DNA from: an uncultured bacterium
GTDB taxonomy: Bacteria > Bacillota > Clostridia > Lachnospirales > Lachnospiraceae
NCBI GenBank assembly: GCA_947243845.1
Contig: CAMXIF010000024.1
Coordinates: forward strand, 1-45,401
Length of the DNA stretch: 45,401 nucleotides
Direction of reading: 5' to 3'
Shown here: positions 17,218 through 26,483 of the stretch, one piece after another
Layout of the letters: the number at the start of each line of letters is the position of its first letter
Numbering within the stretch: position 1 is the first letter of the stretch
The notes under the pieces: model-generated
Told to the model about the DNA's origin: nothing
Seen by the model: the letters and a program-made list of their open reading frames with translations, nothing else
The model's database searches: none
Program-made: the position numbers and the translations under genes

Positions 17218-17853
17218 ATGAAAAAAGCAAGAGGTGTGATGCTCTTAGCGATGGCAGTCCTGGTTCTTGTCGGCTGCGGCAGCAAAGAAAAGGGAGCCGG
17301 GGTGAGTTCCCTGTCTTTTGGAAAAGAAGGGGAAGTTACCCACCAGATCGTGGGAAGTTTTGAGCAGAACTATTATGATCTGGAGGGATTGAAGAGTCTT
17401 GCCGCAGAGCGGGTGGAAGAGTATTGCGCAGAGCATGGTCCGGAGTCCGTTTATTTAGAATCGGTGAAGGAAAAGGGCGGAGAGGTTTCCATTCTATGTC
17501 ATTATGCTACGCCGGAGGACTACAGTGCGTTTAATTACAGGCAGTTGTTCATGGGATCCGTAGAAGAAGCCAGAAAAGAAGGATATGATCTTGACAGCAT
17601 TGCCTTTATCTCCCCGGATAAGGAACCGATAGAACTGGGATTCACGGAGGATGCGGGCACAAAGAAGATTTTGGTGATAGAGACCAAATCAGGAGAGGAA
17701 CTGCTGGTAAATCTGGAAGGTAAGATACTTTACATTAACCAGAGTGCAGACAGCGGGCAGGAGGTATCCTTTGCCGGTAAGAAGAGTGTGCTGATTCGTG
17801 ATCAGGCGCCGGAGGAGAAGGCGTCCGCACTTACGTATATTGTTTATCAATAG
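17218..17853 (+). CDS. Secreted lipoprotein of unknown function
   Basis: 211 residues. The signal peptide is basic (MKKARG) then hydrophobic, ending in the lipobox LVGC (Cys19), so it is lipid-anchored outside the membrane. The mature part is soluble, with no repeat or motif I recognise. The ATG at 17218 has GAGAGGAAA just upstream; an in-frame ATG at 17185 would put a hydrophilic leader before the signal and is rejected. It is the last gene of the run that begins at the M16 peptidase, and its stop codon lies 10 bases before a large palindrome. Confidence 0.75.
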   Translation: MKKARGVMLLAMAVLVLVGCGSKEKGAGVSSLSFGKEGEVTHQIVGSFEQNYYDLEGLKSLAAERVEEYCAEHGPESVYLESVKEKGGEVSILCHYATPEDYSAFNYRQLFMGSVEEARKEGYDLDSIAFISPDKEPIELGFTEDAGTKKILVIETKSGEELLVNLEGKILYINQSADSGQEVSFAGKKSVLIRDQAPEEKASALTYIVYQ

Positions 17854-17862
17854 TGTGAGAAA

Positions 17863-17927
17863 TGCGAAAAGTACTTCTAAAGACGTCCCGCCATAGGACG
17901 GGACGCCAAGAAGTACTAAGTTTCGCA
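17863..17927. repeat. Large nested palindrome after the lipoprotein gene
   Basis: Outer arms TGCGAAA (17863-17869) and TTTCGCA (17921-17927), middle arms AGTACTTCT (17870-17878) and AGAAGTACT (17909-17917), inner arms CGTCCCG (17884-17890) and CGGGACG (17899-17905). The only interruptions are short bulges. There is no T-run, so it is not a classical terminator, though it could stop or pause transcription. The left arm string GAAAAGTACTTCT also occurs at 11221. Confidence 0.75.
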
Positions 17928-17929
17928 TA

Positions 17930-17956
17930 AGAGAATGTCAAAGAACGGCATTCTCT
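17930..17956. repeat. Hairpin upstream of glyS
   Basis: AGAGAATG (17930-17937) pairs with CATTCTCT (17949-17956), loop of 11 bases. It lies 50 bases before the glyS start, directly after the large palindrome. It lacks the length and conserved boxes of a T-box leader. Confidence 0.5.
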
Positions 17957-18007
17957 GTATGAGTCGTTTATGTTGGTATGATATTATGGAAATGAGGAGG
18001 AATAGTT

Positions 18008-19396
18008 ATGGAAAAGACAATGGAGAAGATCGTAGCGTTATCTAAGGCAAGGGGATTTGTGTATCCCGGCTCTGAGATTTACGGAGGCCTGGCCAATACC
18101 TGGGATTTCGGTAATCTGGGTGTGGAACTGAAGAATAATATCAAGAAGGCATGGTGGCAGAAATTTGTCATGGAGAGTCCCTATAACGTAGGCGTTGACT
18201 GTGCAATATTGATGAATCCGCAGACTTGGATTGCCTCCGGACATCTGGGCAGTTTCTCAGATCCGCTGATGGACTGTAGAGAGTGCCACGAGAGATTCCG
18301 TGCGGATAATATCATTGAGGACTATGCAGCCGAGCAGGGTTTGACGATTGATGGTTCCGTAGATGGCTGGAGCCAGCAGCAGATGAAAGATTTTATCGAA
18401 GAACATAAGATTCCCTGTCCTTCCTGCGGCAAACATAATTTTACGGATATCAGACAGTTTAACCTGATGTTCAAGACTTTCCAGGGTGTTACCGAGGATG
18501 CGAAGAACACGGTGTATCTGCGTCCGGAGACGGCACAGGGTATTTTTGTGAATTTTAAGAATGTACAGAGAACTTCCCGCAAGAAGATTCCTTTCGGTAT
18601 CTGTCAGGTAGGGAAATCTTTCAGAAACGAGATCACACCGAAGAACTTTATTTTCCGCGTGCGTGAATTTGAGCAGATGGAAATGGAGTTTTTCTGTGAA
18701 CCGGATACGGATCTGGAGTGGTTTGCATACTGGAAACAGTATTGTATCGATTTCTTAAAGAGCCTGGGGATGAAAGAGGAGGAGATGCGGGTGCGCGATC
18801 ACGACCCGGAAGAGCTTTCCTTCTACTCCAAGGCCACTACGGATATTGAGTTCTTATTCCCCTTTGGCTGGGGCGAACTGTGGGGCATTGCAGACAGGAC
18901 CAACTATGACCTGACACAGCATCAGACGGTGTCAGGTGAGGATATGTCCTATTTTGACGATACCAAAAATGAAAAATATATCCCTTATGTTATCGAGCCT
19001 TCCCTGGGCGTGGAGAGACTGTTCTTAGCGGTGCTCTGCGGCGCCTATGACGAGGAGGAGATCGGCGAGGGGGATGTGCGTACCGTACTGCATTTCCATC
19101 CGGCATTAGCGCCTGTGAAGATTGGTGTCCTGCCCCTTTCCAAGAAGTTAAATGAGGGTGCGGAGAAGATTTTTGCCCAGTTGTCCAAGAAGTATAACTG
19201 CGAATATGACGACAGGGGCAATATCGGTAAGAGATACCGCAGACAGGACGAGATCGGTACGCCTTTCTGCGTTACATACGATTTCGATTCCGAGACGGAC
19301 AATTGTGTGACGGTCAGGTTCCGTGACTCCATGGAGCAGGAGAGAGTGGCGATTGATCAGCTGGACACTTATTTTGCGGATAAATTTACATTCTAG
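18008..19396 (+). CDS. glyS: Glycine--tRNA ligase, homodimeric type
   Basis: A 462-residue class II aminoacyl-tRNA synthetase that charges tRNA-Gly. It is the alpha-2 form, not the GlyQ/GlyS tetramer. Motif 2 ([17 protein letters not shown]) and motif 3 (PSLGVERL) are clear, and there is a CRECH/CPSCG zinc-like insertion (near residues 87-140). The C-terminal anticodon-binding domain starts around residue 360 ([16 protein letters not shown]). GAGGAGG sits about 8 bases before the ATG. It stands alone, with palindromes before it and a repeat element after it. Confidence 0.97.
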   Translation: MEKTMEKIVALSKARGFVYPGSEIYGGLANTWDFGNLGVELKNNIKKAWWQKFVMESPYNVGVDCAILMNPQTWIASGHLGSFSDPLMDCRECHERFRADNIIEDYAAEQGLTIDGSVDGWSQQQMKDFIEEHKIPCPSCGKHNFTDIRQFNLMFKTFQGVTEDAKNTVYLRPETAQGIFVNFKNVQRTSRKKIPFGICQVGKSFRNEITPKNFIFRVREFEQMEMEFFCEPDTDLEWFAYWKQYCIDFLKSLGMKEEEMRVRDHDPEELSFYSKATTDIEFLFPFGWGELWGIADRTNYDLTQHQTVSGEDMSYFDDTKNEKYIPYVIEPSLGVERLFLAVLCGAYDEEEIGEGDVRTVLHFHPALAPVKIGVLPLSKKLNEGAEKIFAQLSKKYNCEYDDRGNIGKRYRRQDEIGTPFCVTYDFDSETDNCVTVRFRDSMEQERVAIDQLDTYFADKFTF

Positions 19397-19445
19397 ATGT
19401 CTTGTTCGGAAAAGAGGATAGATTATTTTATACAACCTTCGCGTA

Positions 19446-19498
19446 TCCGAGGCCGCGAAGCGGATCTCGCAAAGTTGTTTGCGAAGCATATTACTTTT
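19446..19498 (-). repeat. Two-hairpin intergenic repeat, copy 1 (minus orientation)
   Basis: Lies between glyS and alaS. Read on the minus strand it gives the same order as the + strand copy at 40134: a TGCTTCGCAA hairpin, AACTTTG, then the main hairpin CGAG-AT-CCGC-TTC-GCGG-C-CTCGG (19447-19469). Confidence 0.8.
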
Positions 19499-19523
19499 AT
19501 GACAGAAAGGATCGAGGACTACG

Positions 19524-22163
19524 ATGAAACCTTATGGTGTAAATGAACTGCGCAGGATGTTCCTGGAATTTTTTGAGAGCAAGGAACACCTGAAGATGAA
19601 GAGTTTTTCCCTGGTGCCCCACAACGACAACAGTCTGCTGTTGATCAATTCCGGTATGGCGCCTTTAAAGCCCTATTTTACGGGGCAGGAGATTCCGCCC
19701 AGAAGACGGGTGACCACCTGCCAGAAGTGTATCCGTACGGGAGATTTGGAGAATGTGGGTAAGACCGCAAGGCACGGTACCTTTTTTGAAATGCTGGGCA
19801 ATTTCTCCTTTGGGGATTACTTTAAGAAAGAAGCCATTGCCTGGAGTTGGGAATTTTTGACAGAAGTGGTGGGACTCGATGCGGACAGACTCTATCCTTC
19901 CATCTATGAGAATGACGAGGAAGCATTTGAAATCTGGAATAAAGATATCGGCATTGCGCCGGAGCGGATTTTCCGTTTTGGTAAGGAAGATAATTTCTGG
20001 GAGCATGGTTCCGGTCCCTGCGGACCCTGTTCGGAGATTTATTATGACCGGGGCGAGAAGTACGGCTGCGGCAAGCCGGGCTGTACAGTAGGCTGCGACT
20101 GCGACCGTTATATGGAGATCTGGAACAATGTATTTACCCAGTTCGACAATGACGGCAAGGGGAATTACACGGAATTACAGCAAAAAAATATCGATACAGG
20201 CATGGGGCTGGAGCGTCTGGCTTCTGCGGTACAGGACGTAGACTCTATCTTCGATGTGGATACGGTTCTGGCGCTGCGCACCAAGGTGTGCGAGATTGCC
20301 GGTGTGGAATATAAGAAGGATTATGAGACGGATGTTTCCATTCGTATCATTACGGATCATATTCGTTCAGCCACCTTTATGATATCTGACGGTATCATGC
20401 CTTCCAATGAGGGCAGAGGCTATGTGCTGCGCCGTATTATCCGCCGGGCGGCGCGTCAGGGAAGAAAACTGGGCGTGCAGCGGATGTTTCTGGCGGAACT
20501 TTCAGGGACTGTGATTGAGGGATCCAAGGACGGGTATCCGGAACTGGAGGAAAAGAAAGAGTTTATCTTTAACACCCTGACACAGGAAGAGGAGAAGTTT
20601 AACAAGACCATCGACCAGGGACTTACCATCTTAAATGAGATGGAGGAGCAAACGGCCAAGGCGGGTAAGAAAGAACTTGCCGGCGCGGACGCGTTCAAAC
20701 TCTATGACACCTATGGGTTCCCGCTGGATCTGACCAGGGAGATCCTGGAGGAAAAAGGCCTGACGGTGGATGAGGAAGGCTTTAAAGCCTGTATGCAGGA
20801 GCAGAAGGATAAGGCCAGAAAAGCAAGAAAAGTGACTAATTATATGGGCGCGGATGTGACCGTATACGAGTCCATCGATCCGGCCATCACCACAGAATTT
20901 GTGGGATATGACAATCTGACCTGTGAATCAGAGGTAACGGTGCTTACCACGGAGACGGAACTTGTGGATGCTCTGACAGATGGACAAGTGGGCACGATTA
21001 TTGCGAAACAGACGCCTTTTTATGCTACCATGGGTGGTCAGGAAGGCGATATCGGTGTAATCAACACCGCAGACGGCGAGTTTCAGGTGGAGAACACAAT
21101 CAAACTCTTAGGCGGCAAGGTAGGACATATCGGCAAGGTTACCCGCGGCATGATCAAAAAGGGCGATTGGATCACACTGTCCGTGGATACCACAAGGCGA
21201 ACAAGCACTTGTAAGAACCACAGCGCTACCCATCTGCTGCAAAAAGCCCTGCGGGAAGTGCTGGGCGCCCATGTGGAGCAGGCCGGTTCCTATCAGGACG
21301 GGGAGCGGACTCGTTTTGACTTCTCCCATCCTACGGCGATGACAGCGGATGAAATCCGGAAAGTGGAGCAGATTGTCAGTGAGAAGATAGAAGAGAATCT
21401 GGCGGTGGAGACAAAGATCATGTCCATCGAAGAGGCCAAGAAATCTGGCGCCATGGCATTGTTCGGCGAGAAATACGGCGATACGGTGCGGGTGGTGCAG
21501 ATGGGAGACTTTTCCAGTGAACTGTGCGGCGGTACCCATGTGAAGAGTACAGGAAGTATCGGTTCCTTTAAAATACTGTCTGAATCTGGTGTGGCAGCCG
21601 GTGTGCGCCGAATTGAGGCGGTGACAGGAAATAATGTAACTGTCTATTATCAGAATCTCGAAGAGCAGTTACATGAGGCGGCCAAAACATTGAAGACCAA
21701 TCCGGCTAATCTGGTGGAGCGCTGTGAACACCTGATGGCGGAGATGAAAGCCCTGCAAAGCGAGAACGAGGCCTTGAAGAGCAAGGCGGCCAAGGATGCT
21801 CTGGGTGATGTGATGGATCAGGTGCAGGAAGTAAAAGGCGTTAAACTGTTAGCTTCCAAGGTGGCCGGTGTGGATATGAACGGCCTGCGTGAGCTGGGCG
21901 ACCAGTTAAAGGAAAAGCTGGGAGACGGCGTGGTAGTGCTGATCTCCGAGAAAGAGGGCAAGGTGAACCTGATTGCCATGGCCACGGAAGGCGCGATGGC
22001 GAAAGGCGCCCATGCGGGTAATCTGATCAAAGGAATCGCAGCGCTTGTAGGCGGTGGCGGCGGCGGACGCCCTAATATGGCCCAGGCTGGCGGCAAGAAT
22101 CCGGCCGGCATCGATGAGGCGATCGCAGCGTGTGCGAAGGTGCTTGCGGAACAGATGCAGTAG
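19524..22163 (+). CDS. alaS: Alanine--tRNA ligase
   Basis: A complete 879-residue AlaRS. The class II core (about 1-240) contains NSGMAPLKPYF and RHGTFFEMLGNFSFGDYF. It is followed by the tRNA-recognition region, the editing domain with the HSATHLLQKAL metal motif and CGGTH, and the C-terminal DHHA1/C-Ala region with the Gly-rich GGGGGGRPNMAQAGG. It charges tRNA-Ala and clears mischarged Ser/Gly. AAAGGATCGAGGA precedes the ATG. There is no T-box leader: only 127 bases separate it from glyS, and a repeat fills part of them. A hairpin (AATCGCCA 22178-22185 with TGGCGATT 22202-22209) follows the stop but lacks a T-run. Confidence 0.98.
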   Translation: MKPYGVNELRRMFLEFFESKEHLKMKSFSLVPHNDNSLLLINSGMAPLKPYFTGQEIPPRRRVTTCQKCIRTGDLENVGKTARHGTFFEMLGNFSFGDYFKKEAIAWSWEFLTEVVGLDADRLYPSIYENDEEAFEIWNKDIGIAPERIFRFGKEDNFWEHGSGPCGPCSEIYYDRGEKYGCGKPGCTVGCDCDRYMEIWNNVFTQFDNDGKGNYTELQQKNIDTGMGLERLASAVQDVDSIFDVDTVLALRTKVCEIAGVEYKKDYETDVSIRIITDHIRSATFMISDGIMPSNEGRGYVLRRIIRRAARQGRKLGVQRMFLAELSGTVIEGSKDGYPELEEKKEFIFNTLTQEEEKFNKTIDQGLTILNEMEEQTAKAGKKELAGADAFKLYDTYGFPLDLTREILEEKGLTVDEEGFKACMQEQKDKARKARKVTNYMGADVTVYESIDPAITTEFVGYDNLTCESEVTVLTTETELVDALTDGQVGTIIAKQTPFYATMGGQEGDIGVINTADGEFQVENTIKLLGGKVGHIGKVTRGMIKKGDWITLSVDTTRRTSTCKNHSATHLLQKALREVLGAHVEQAGSYQDGERTRFDFSHPTAMTADEIRKVEQIVSEKIEENLAVETKIMSIEEAKKSGAMALFGEKYGDTVRVVQMGDFSSELCGGTHVKSTGSIGSFKILSESGVAAGVRRIEAVTGNNVTVYYQNLEEQLHEAAKTLKTNPANLVERCEHLMAEMKALQSENEALKSKAAKDALGDVMDQVQEVKGVKLLASKVAGVDMNGLRELGDQLKEKLGDGVVVLISEKEGKVNLIAMATEGAMAKGAHAGNLIKGIAALVGGGGGGRPNMAQAGGKNPAGIDEAIAACAKVLAEQMQ

Positions 22164-22233
22164 TGACTCGCTTTAAGAATCGCCATATGAGCCTGGTGGA
22201 TTGGCGATTGGGTATGGTTTAAGAAAATAATAG

Positions 22234-22261
22234 TTGACTGATACCCAAAATGTGGTATAAT
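22234..22261 (+). promoter_or_regulatory. Strong sigma-A promoter of rpsU
   Basis: TTGACT, 16-base spacer, consensus TATAAT, about 95 bases before the rpsU start. Confidence 0.75.
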
Positions 22262-22354
22262 TTATATTGTGTGTGAGAACACAACGCGTAAGCGTATGAA
22301 TAACCCGGTCAGTCGAGATAACTTGTGGGGACTGAAGGGAGGTCAGGTGCGGGA

Positions 22355-22531
22355 ATGTCAAACGTAATCGTAAAAGAAAACGAGACTTTGGATAGTGCGT
22401 TACGTCGTTTTAAGAGAAGCTGTGCGAAAGCCGGTATTCAGCAGGAGATTCGTAAGAGAGAGCATTACGAGAAACCCAGCGTAAGACGCAAAAAGAAATC
22501 CGAAGCGGCAAGAAAACGTAAATACAACTAA
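22355..22531 (+). CDS. rpsU: 30S ribosomal protein S21
   Basis: 58 residues starting [20 protein letters not shown] and ending in a basic, Arg/Lys-rich tail, which is typical bS21. It binds the 30S platform near the anti-Shine-Dalgarno helix. The ATG at 22355 is preceded by GGGAGG at 22337-22342. It is monocistronic, with its own promoter and terminator. Confidence 0.97.
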   Translation: MSNVIVKENETLDSALRRFKRSCAKAGIQQEIRKREHYEKPSVRRKKKSEAARKRKYN

Positions 22532-22542
22532 CAAACAGAAAG

Positions 22543-22572
22543 CAGACTCAAATAATTTGGGTCTGTTTTTTT
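22543..22572 (+). terminator. Rho-independent terminator after rpsU
   Basis: Stem CAGACTCAAA with TTTGGGTCTG (one wobble pair), then seven or more T bases. Confidence 0.9.
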
Positions 22573-22575
22573 GCG

Positions 22576-22695
22576 CGATAAGCAGAGTCAGAAGCCAGAC
22601 AGATCATTTGCCATGCTTGCATGAGCAGATGATCTGTCTGGCTTCTGACGAGCAACGCGAACTGTAAGCGCGGAGCGCTTACAGTCTGCTTATCG
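22576..22695. repeat. Three-way-junction palindromic block
   Basis: An outer 11-bp stem, CGATAAGCAGA (22576-22586) with TCTGCTTATCG (22685-22695), encloses two hairpins. Hairpin 1 has a perfect 21-bp stem (22587-22607 with 22629-22649) and directly abuts the left outer arm. Hairpin 2 has a perfect 10-bp stem CTGTAAGCGC/GCGCTTACAG (22662-22671 with 22675-22684) and directly abuts the right outer arm. All pairs are exact. It starts just after the rpsU terminator and contains no gene. Confidence 0.85.
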
Positions 22696-22750
22696 ATAAG
22701 TAAAAATGGATAAGTAAAAATGGATAAGTAAAAATTGATAAGTAACAATG
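22695..22750. repeat. Tandem repeat, four copies of a 14-bp unit
   Basis: Unit GATAAGTAAAAATG: copies 1 and 2 exact, copy 3 ends in T, copy 4 has one C. The first copy begins inside the right arm of the three-way-junction block. Right after the array, GTCTGCTTGAC (22751-22761) and GCGCTTACAGT (22776-22786) echo sequence from inside the block. The rest of the gap to 22846 holds only the ribosome-binding site of the next gene. Confidence 0.9.
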
Positions 22751-22846
22751 GTCTGCTTGACAAAACACATTCAACGCGCTTACAGTCATATCCTCCAATA
22801 CACCATAATAAACATAGTAAATAAGAACTTGTAGGAGTGACATAGT

Positions 22847-24031
22847 TTGCGCAGAATAGTTAAGCGGATTATAGTATGGCTTTTACTTGGGTGTATTGTC
22901 TCAAATACCATGTTCCACGGAATAACCATTCTGGTCAATGCAGCGCCGGAAGTGGCCGCACCCTCTTATGTTGTGATGGAGGCGTCTACAGGACAGGTAA
23001 TCTGTGAGCAGGACGCGGACAAGAGGCGGAGTCCGGCGAGCATCACAAAGATCATGACAATGCTCATCATCTTTGAACATTTAAAGAACGGCAGGATTCA
23101 TCTGGAGGATCAGGTAACCACCAGCGCCTATGCGAAATCCATGGGCGGATCGCAGGTTTTTTTGGAGGAGGGTGAGACACAGACACTAGAGACCATGATC
23201 AAATGCATCGCGGTGGCCAGCGGCAACGATGCGAGTGTGGCGGTGGCGGAGTACATAGCAGGAAGTGAATCGGAGTTTGTCAAACTGATGAATGAGAAGG
23301 CGGAGAGTCTGGGGATGCAGAATACCCATTTTGAAGATTGCTGCGGTCTGACGGACTCTGATGACCATTATACCTCGGCCAGGGATGTGGCAATCATGTC
23401 CAGGGAACTGATTACGAAGTATCCGGATGTGTTTGACTATACCACCATCTGGATGGAGGATATCGAGCACAGGACGGCACAGGGGACCAGCGTCTTTACG
23501 CTGGCCAGTACCAATAAGCTGTTAAAGCAGTATGAGTGGACCACGGGGTTAAAGACCGGTTCCACTTCCAAGGCTCTCTATTGTCTGTCTGCCACCGCAG
23601 ATAAAGATGGCATGGAGTTGATTGCCGTAGTCATGGCAGCGCCGGACAATAAGACACGATTTCAGGACGCCATGTCATTGTTAAGTTATGGTTACAGTGT
23701 GAGCCAGATGTATACAGATGAAAATAAAGACGCTCTGCCGGCACAGAAGGTGGAGGGCGGCATTGAGGATACGGTGAATCTGGCTTATGCAGGCCCATTT
23801 GATTATCTGGATACCACAGGAAGCAATCTCAATGAAATACAAAAGGAAATCAGTCTGCCAGGGGTAGTGACAGCGCCAGTGGCAGAGGGAGACGCCATCG
23901 GTGAGGCGGTATATAAATTGAACGGTACGCGCATCGGCAGTGTATCCATTCTGGCAGCCAAAAGTGTGGATAAGGCGGATTATAAGGATTATTATAAGAA
24001 GGTATGGGGCTTATACCTGATGAAGCGCTGA
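22847..24031 (+). CDS. D-alanyl-D-alanine carboxypeptidase (DacF/PBP5-type)
   Basis: A 394-residue low-molecular-weight penicillin-binding protein that trims the terminal D-Ala of peptidoglycan stem peptides, outside the membrane. The start is TTG: AGGAG (22833-22837) lies 9 bases before it, and it provides the basic start of the signal peptide (MRRIVKRIIV..., hydrophobic to about residue 30). Active-site motifs are complete: SITK (Ser65, Lys68), SGN (125-127) and KTG (236-238). The C-terminal PBP5-type domain follows. It is one of two carboxypeptidases in this region (see 26629). Confidence 0.93.
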   Translation: MRRIVKRIIVWLLLGCIVSNTMFHGITILVNAAPEVAAPSYVVMEASTGQVICEQDADKRRSPASITKIMTMLIIFEHLKNGRIHLEDQVTTSAYAKSMGGSQVFLEEGETQTLETMIKCIAVASGNDASVAVAEYIAGSESEFVKLMNEKAESLGMQNTHFEDCCGLTDSDDHYTSARDVAIMSRELITKYPDVFDYTTIWMEDIEHRTAQGTSVFTLASTNKLLKQYEWTTGLKTGSTSKALYCLSATADKDGMELIAVVMAAPDNKTRFQDAMSLLSYGYSVSQMYTDENKDALPAQKVEGGIEDTVNLAYAGPFDYLDTTGSNLNEIQKEISLPGVVTAPVAEGDAIGEAVYKLNGTRIGSVSILAAKSVDKADYKDYYKKVWGLYLMKR

Positions 24032-24116
24032 AATCCTTTCAAAGAGCGGAAGGGAATCAGGCGCGGATGTCGGCGGACGGCCGGGAATCTTATGGAATAG
24101 AACAAAAGTTTGCCGA

Positions 24117-24146
24117 TTGCGGTGAGTTAAGGGTTTGTGATATACT
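24117..24146 (+). promoter_or_regulatory. Putative extended -10 promoter of the metallophosphoesterase-scpAB genes
   Basis: TTGCGG, 18-base spacer, TATACT preceded by TGA. Lies about 80 bases before the start at 24225. Confidence 0.5.
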
Positions 24147-24224
24147 TTATAAGTTGTATAGTTAACGACAATTAAAATTCGTTACTATAATGTCATGAAC
24201 GGCCAGAGTAGACGGAGATAGGGT

Positions 24225-25082
24225 ATGTTGGAAGGAATTTTGATCGGTATCATAGCGCTTGGTATTATCTGTCTGTTAGTGGCTGTTCTGGACTGCAACC
24301 GGTTTGTGACAGTTACCTATGAGATTAGGTCCGATAAGATTACGAAACCTTGCAGGATGGTGCTCTTATCGGACTTGCACAATAAATCTTTTGGCAGGGA
24401 CAACAGCAGGCTGCTGCAGAAGATTGAAGAACTTGCGCCTGATGAGATCCTGGTAGCGGGAGACATGCTGACGGCCACGGCGGGGCATGATTATTCCCCT
24501 GCGCTTATGTTGATGGAGCGGCTGGCTGAAAAGTACAGGGTTCATTATGGCATGGGAAATCATGAGTACCGCTTGGGACTGTATCCTGATCAATATCCGG
24601 GTATGTATGAGGGATATATGAAGGGACTTAAGTCTGCGGGCATAGAACCGCTTGTGAATGAGAGGACTTATCTGCCGGCATGGAATGTGGATGTCTGCGG
24701 CGTGCAGATTGACAGGCAGTATTATAAACATTTTCATAATAAGCCCATGGAGATATCCTATCTGGAGAAACTTCTTGGAGCATCCAGGGAAGATGCTTTT
24801 CAGGTGCTGATTGCTCACAATCCGGTATATTTCGAGACTTATGCCGGATGGGGGGCCGATCTGGTGGTGGCGGGGCATGTGCATGGCGGCATCATGAGAC
24901 TGCCGGTACTGGGCGGTGTGGTGTCCCCAAGTCTGACATTGTTTCCGAAATATGACGGCGGCAGGTTTGAGAACGGCAAGAGCACAATGATCTTGAGCCG
25001 GGGACTGGGGAGTCATACGCTTCCTTTGCGTATTTTTAATCCGGGTGAGTTAGTCGTGCTCAATCTGGCGCCGGACAAGTAG
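24225..25082 (+). CDS. Membrane-anchored metallophosphoesterase
   Basis: 285 residues. One hydrophobic segment at residues 4-23 anchors the protein; the catalytic domain follows. Calcineurin-type metal ligands are in order: DLH (Asp50, His52), GD (Asp80), GNHE (Asn112, His113), AHN, and GHVHGG. This is the YkuE-like class of phosphodiesterases; the substrate is not evident. It is followed after 20 bases by scpA, so the two are probably co-transcribed from the promoter at 24117. Confidence 0.88.
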   Translation: MLEGILIGIIALGIICLLVAVLDCNRFVTVTYEIRSDKITKPCRMVLLSDLHNKSFGRDNSRLLQKIEELAPDEILVAGDMLTATAGHDYSPALMLMERLAEKYRVHYGMGNHEYRLGLYPDQYPGMYEGYMKGLKSAGIEPLVNERTYLPAWNVDVCGVQIDRQYYKHFHNKPMEISYLEKLLGASREDAFQVLIAHNPVYFETYAGWGADLVVAGHVHGGIMRLPVLGGVVSPSLTLFPKYDGGRFENGKSTMILSRGLGSHTLPLRIFNPGELVVLNLAPDK

Positions 25083-25102
25083 TAGGGAGAGGACAGGTTA
25101 AT

Positions 25103-25885
25103 ATGGCAATTCCTGTGAAATTAGAGGTGTTTGAAGGCCCCTTGGATCTTCTTCTGCACCTGATTGATAAGAATAAAGTGGATATCTATGATATTCCTAT
25201 TGTGGAGATTACAGAGCAGTATCTGGAATATATCCGACAGATGGAGACAGAGGATATGAATGTCATGAGCGAATTTCTGGTCATGGCGGCCACGCTGATC
25301 GACATCAAATGCAAAATGCTCCTGCCCAAAGAAGTCGATGAAGAAGGGGAAGAACAAGATCCCCGTGCGGAACTGGTGGAGAAACTGCTGGAATATAAAA
25401 TGTGCAAATACATGTCTTATGAGCTGCGGGACCGTATGGTGGATGCGGAACGCAATTTATATAAACGGCCTACGCTCCCGGAGGAAGTAGAGCAGTACAG
25501 ACAGCCGGTAGATTACGAAGAACTGATCGGTGATCTTACGTTACAGCGGCTGCATGAGATTTTTAAGCAGATGATGAAACGTCAGGAGGATAAGATCGAT
25601 CCGGTCAGAAGTACTTTCGGTAAGATTGAGAAGGACGAGATTGACCTGGATTTAAAGACCACTTATGTGGAGGCATATGTGCGCAGCCATAAGAAATTCA
25701 GTTTCCGTAAATTATTGGAGAAACAGCATAGCAGGATGGAGGTCATTGTCACCTTTCTTGTGATTCTGGAAATGATTAAGACGGGCAAAATCGGTATCGA
25801 GCAGGAGGATACTTTTTCAGATATCATCATCACGGCCAACGAGACAGCAGATACCGGGCCTGTGCAGCTGACGTCACTGGGTTGA
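25103..25885 (+). CDS. scpA: Segregation and condensation protein A (kleisin)
   Basis: 260 residues. The kleisin bridges the SMC head domains in the condensin complex that organises the chromosome. The N-terminal signature VFEGPLDLLLHLI is clear, followed by the helical region, the central linker and the C-terminal winged helix (VEAYVRSHKKFSFRKLLE). It is followed by scpB after 28 bases, the normal pairing. Confidence 0.96.
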   Translation: MAIPVKLEVFEGPLDLLLHLIDKNKVDIYDIPIVEITEQYLEYIRQMETEDMNVMSEFLVMAATLIDIKCKMLLPKEVDEEGEEQDPRAELVEKLLEYKMCKYMSYELRDRMVDAERNLYKRPTLPEEVEQYRQPVDYEELIGDLTLQRLHEIFKQMMKRQEDKIDPVRSTFGKIEKDEIDLDLKTTYVEAYVRSHKKFSFRKLLEKQHSRMEVIVTFLVILEMIKTGKIGIEQEDTFSDIIITANETADTGPVQLTSLG

Positions 25886-25913
25886 CGGACAGGGGAGATA
25901 AGAGGGAAAAGAT

Positions 25914-26483
25914 ATGGAGAAAGATAAGGCGAAGGCGGTACTTGAGGCGATTTTATTCACCATGGGAGATTCGGTGGAGATTGACAGACTTGCGGCTGTA
26001 ATCGAGGAAGATAAAGATACTACAAGAAAACTGCTGGATGAGATGGCAGCGGATTACCAGAAACAGGACAGAGGGATCGGCCTTACTACCCTGGAAGATG
26101 CAGTACAGATGTGTACCAAGAGCGAATTGTATGAGTACCTGATCAAGATAGCGAAGACACCTAAGAAATTTGTGCTCACGGATACGCTTTTGGAAACTCT
26201 GTCTATTATAGCTTATAAACAGCCCATTACCAGGCTGGAGATTGAAAAAGTGAGAGGGGTCAGCTGTGATCATGCGGTCAACAGACTTCTGGAATTTGAC
26301 CTGATTACGGAGGTGGGCAGAATGGATGCGCCAGGACGGCCGCTGCTTTTTGGCACTACGGAACAGTTCCTCAGAAGCTTTGGGGTGAAGTCCATCGAGG
26401 AATTGCCGGAACTGAGTGCGGTACAGATTGAAGAGTTTAAACAGCAGGCGGAATCAGAGGTGCAGATGCAGCTGGATATCTGA
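25914..26483 (+). CDS. scpB: Segregation and condensation protein B
   Basis: 189 residues with two winged-helix domains; the family motif LSIIAYKQPITRLEIEKVRG is at about residues 95-114. It binds ScpA in the SMC complex. AGAGGGAAAA precedes the ATG. Confidence 0.96.
   Translation: MEKDKAKAVLEAILFTMGDSVEIDRLAAVIEEDKDTTRKLLDEMAADYQKQDRGIGLTTLEDAVQMCTKSELYEYLIKIAKTPKKFVLTDTLLETLSIIAYKQPITRLEIEKVRGVSCDHAVNRLLEFDLITEVGRMDAPGRPLLFGTTEQFLRSFGVKSIEELPELSAVQIEEFKQQAESEVQMQLDI

Noticed and set aside
19397..19523. T-box leader before alaS
   Set aside because: Only 127 bases, mostly a repeat element; no T-box sequence or terminator/antiterminator pair seen. The same holds for the region before glyS.
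22695..22750. CRISPR array
   Set aside because: The 14-bp repeats are directly adjacent without spacers, and there are no cas genes.
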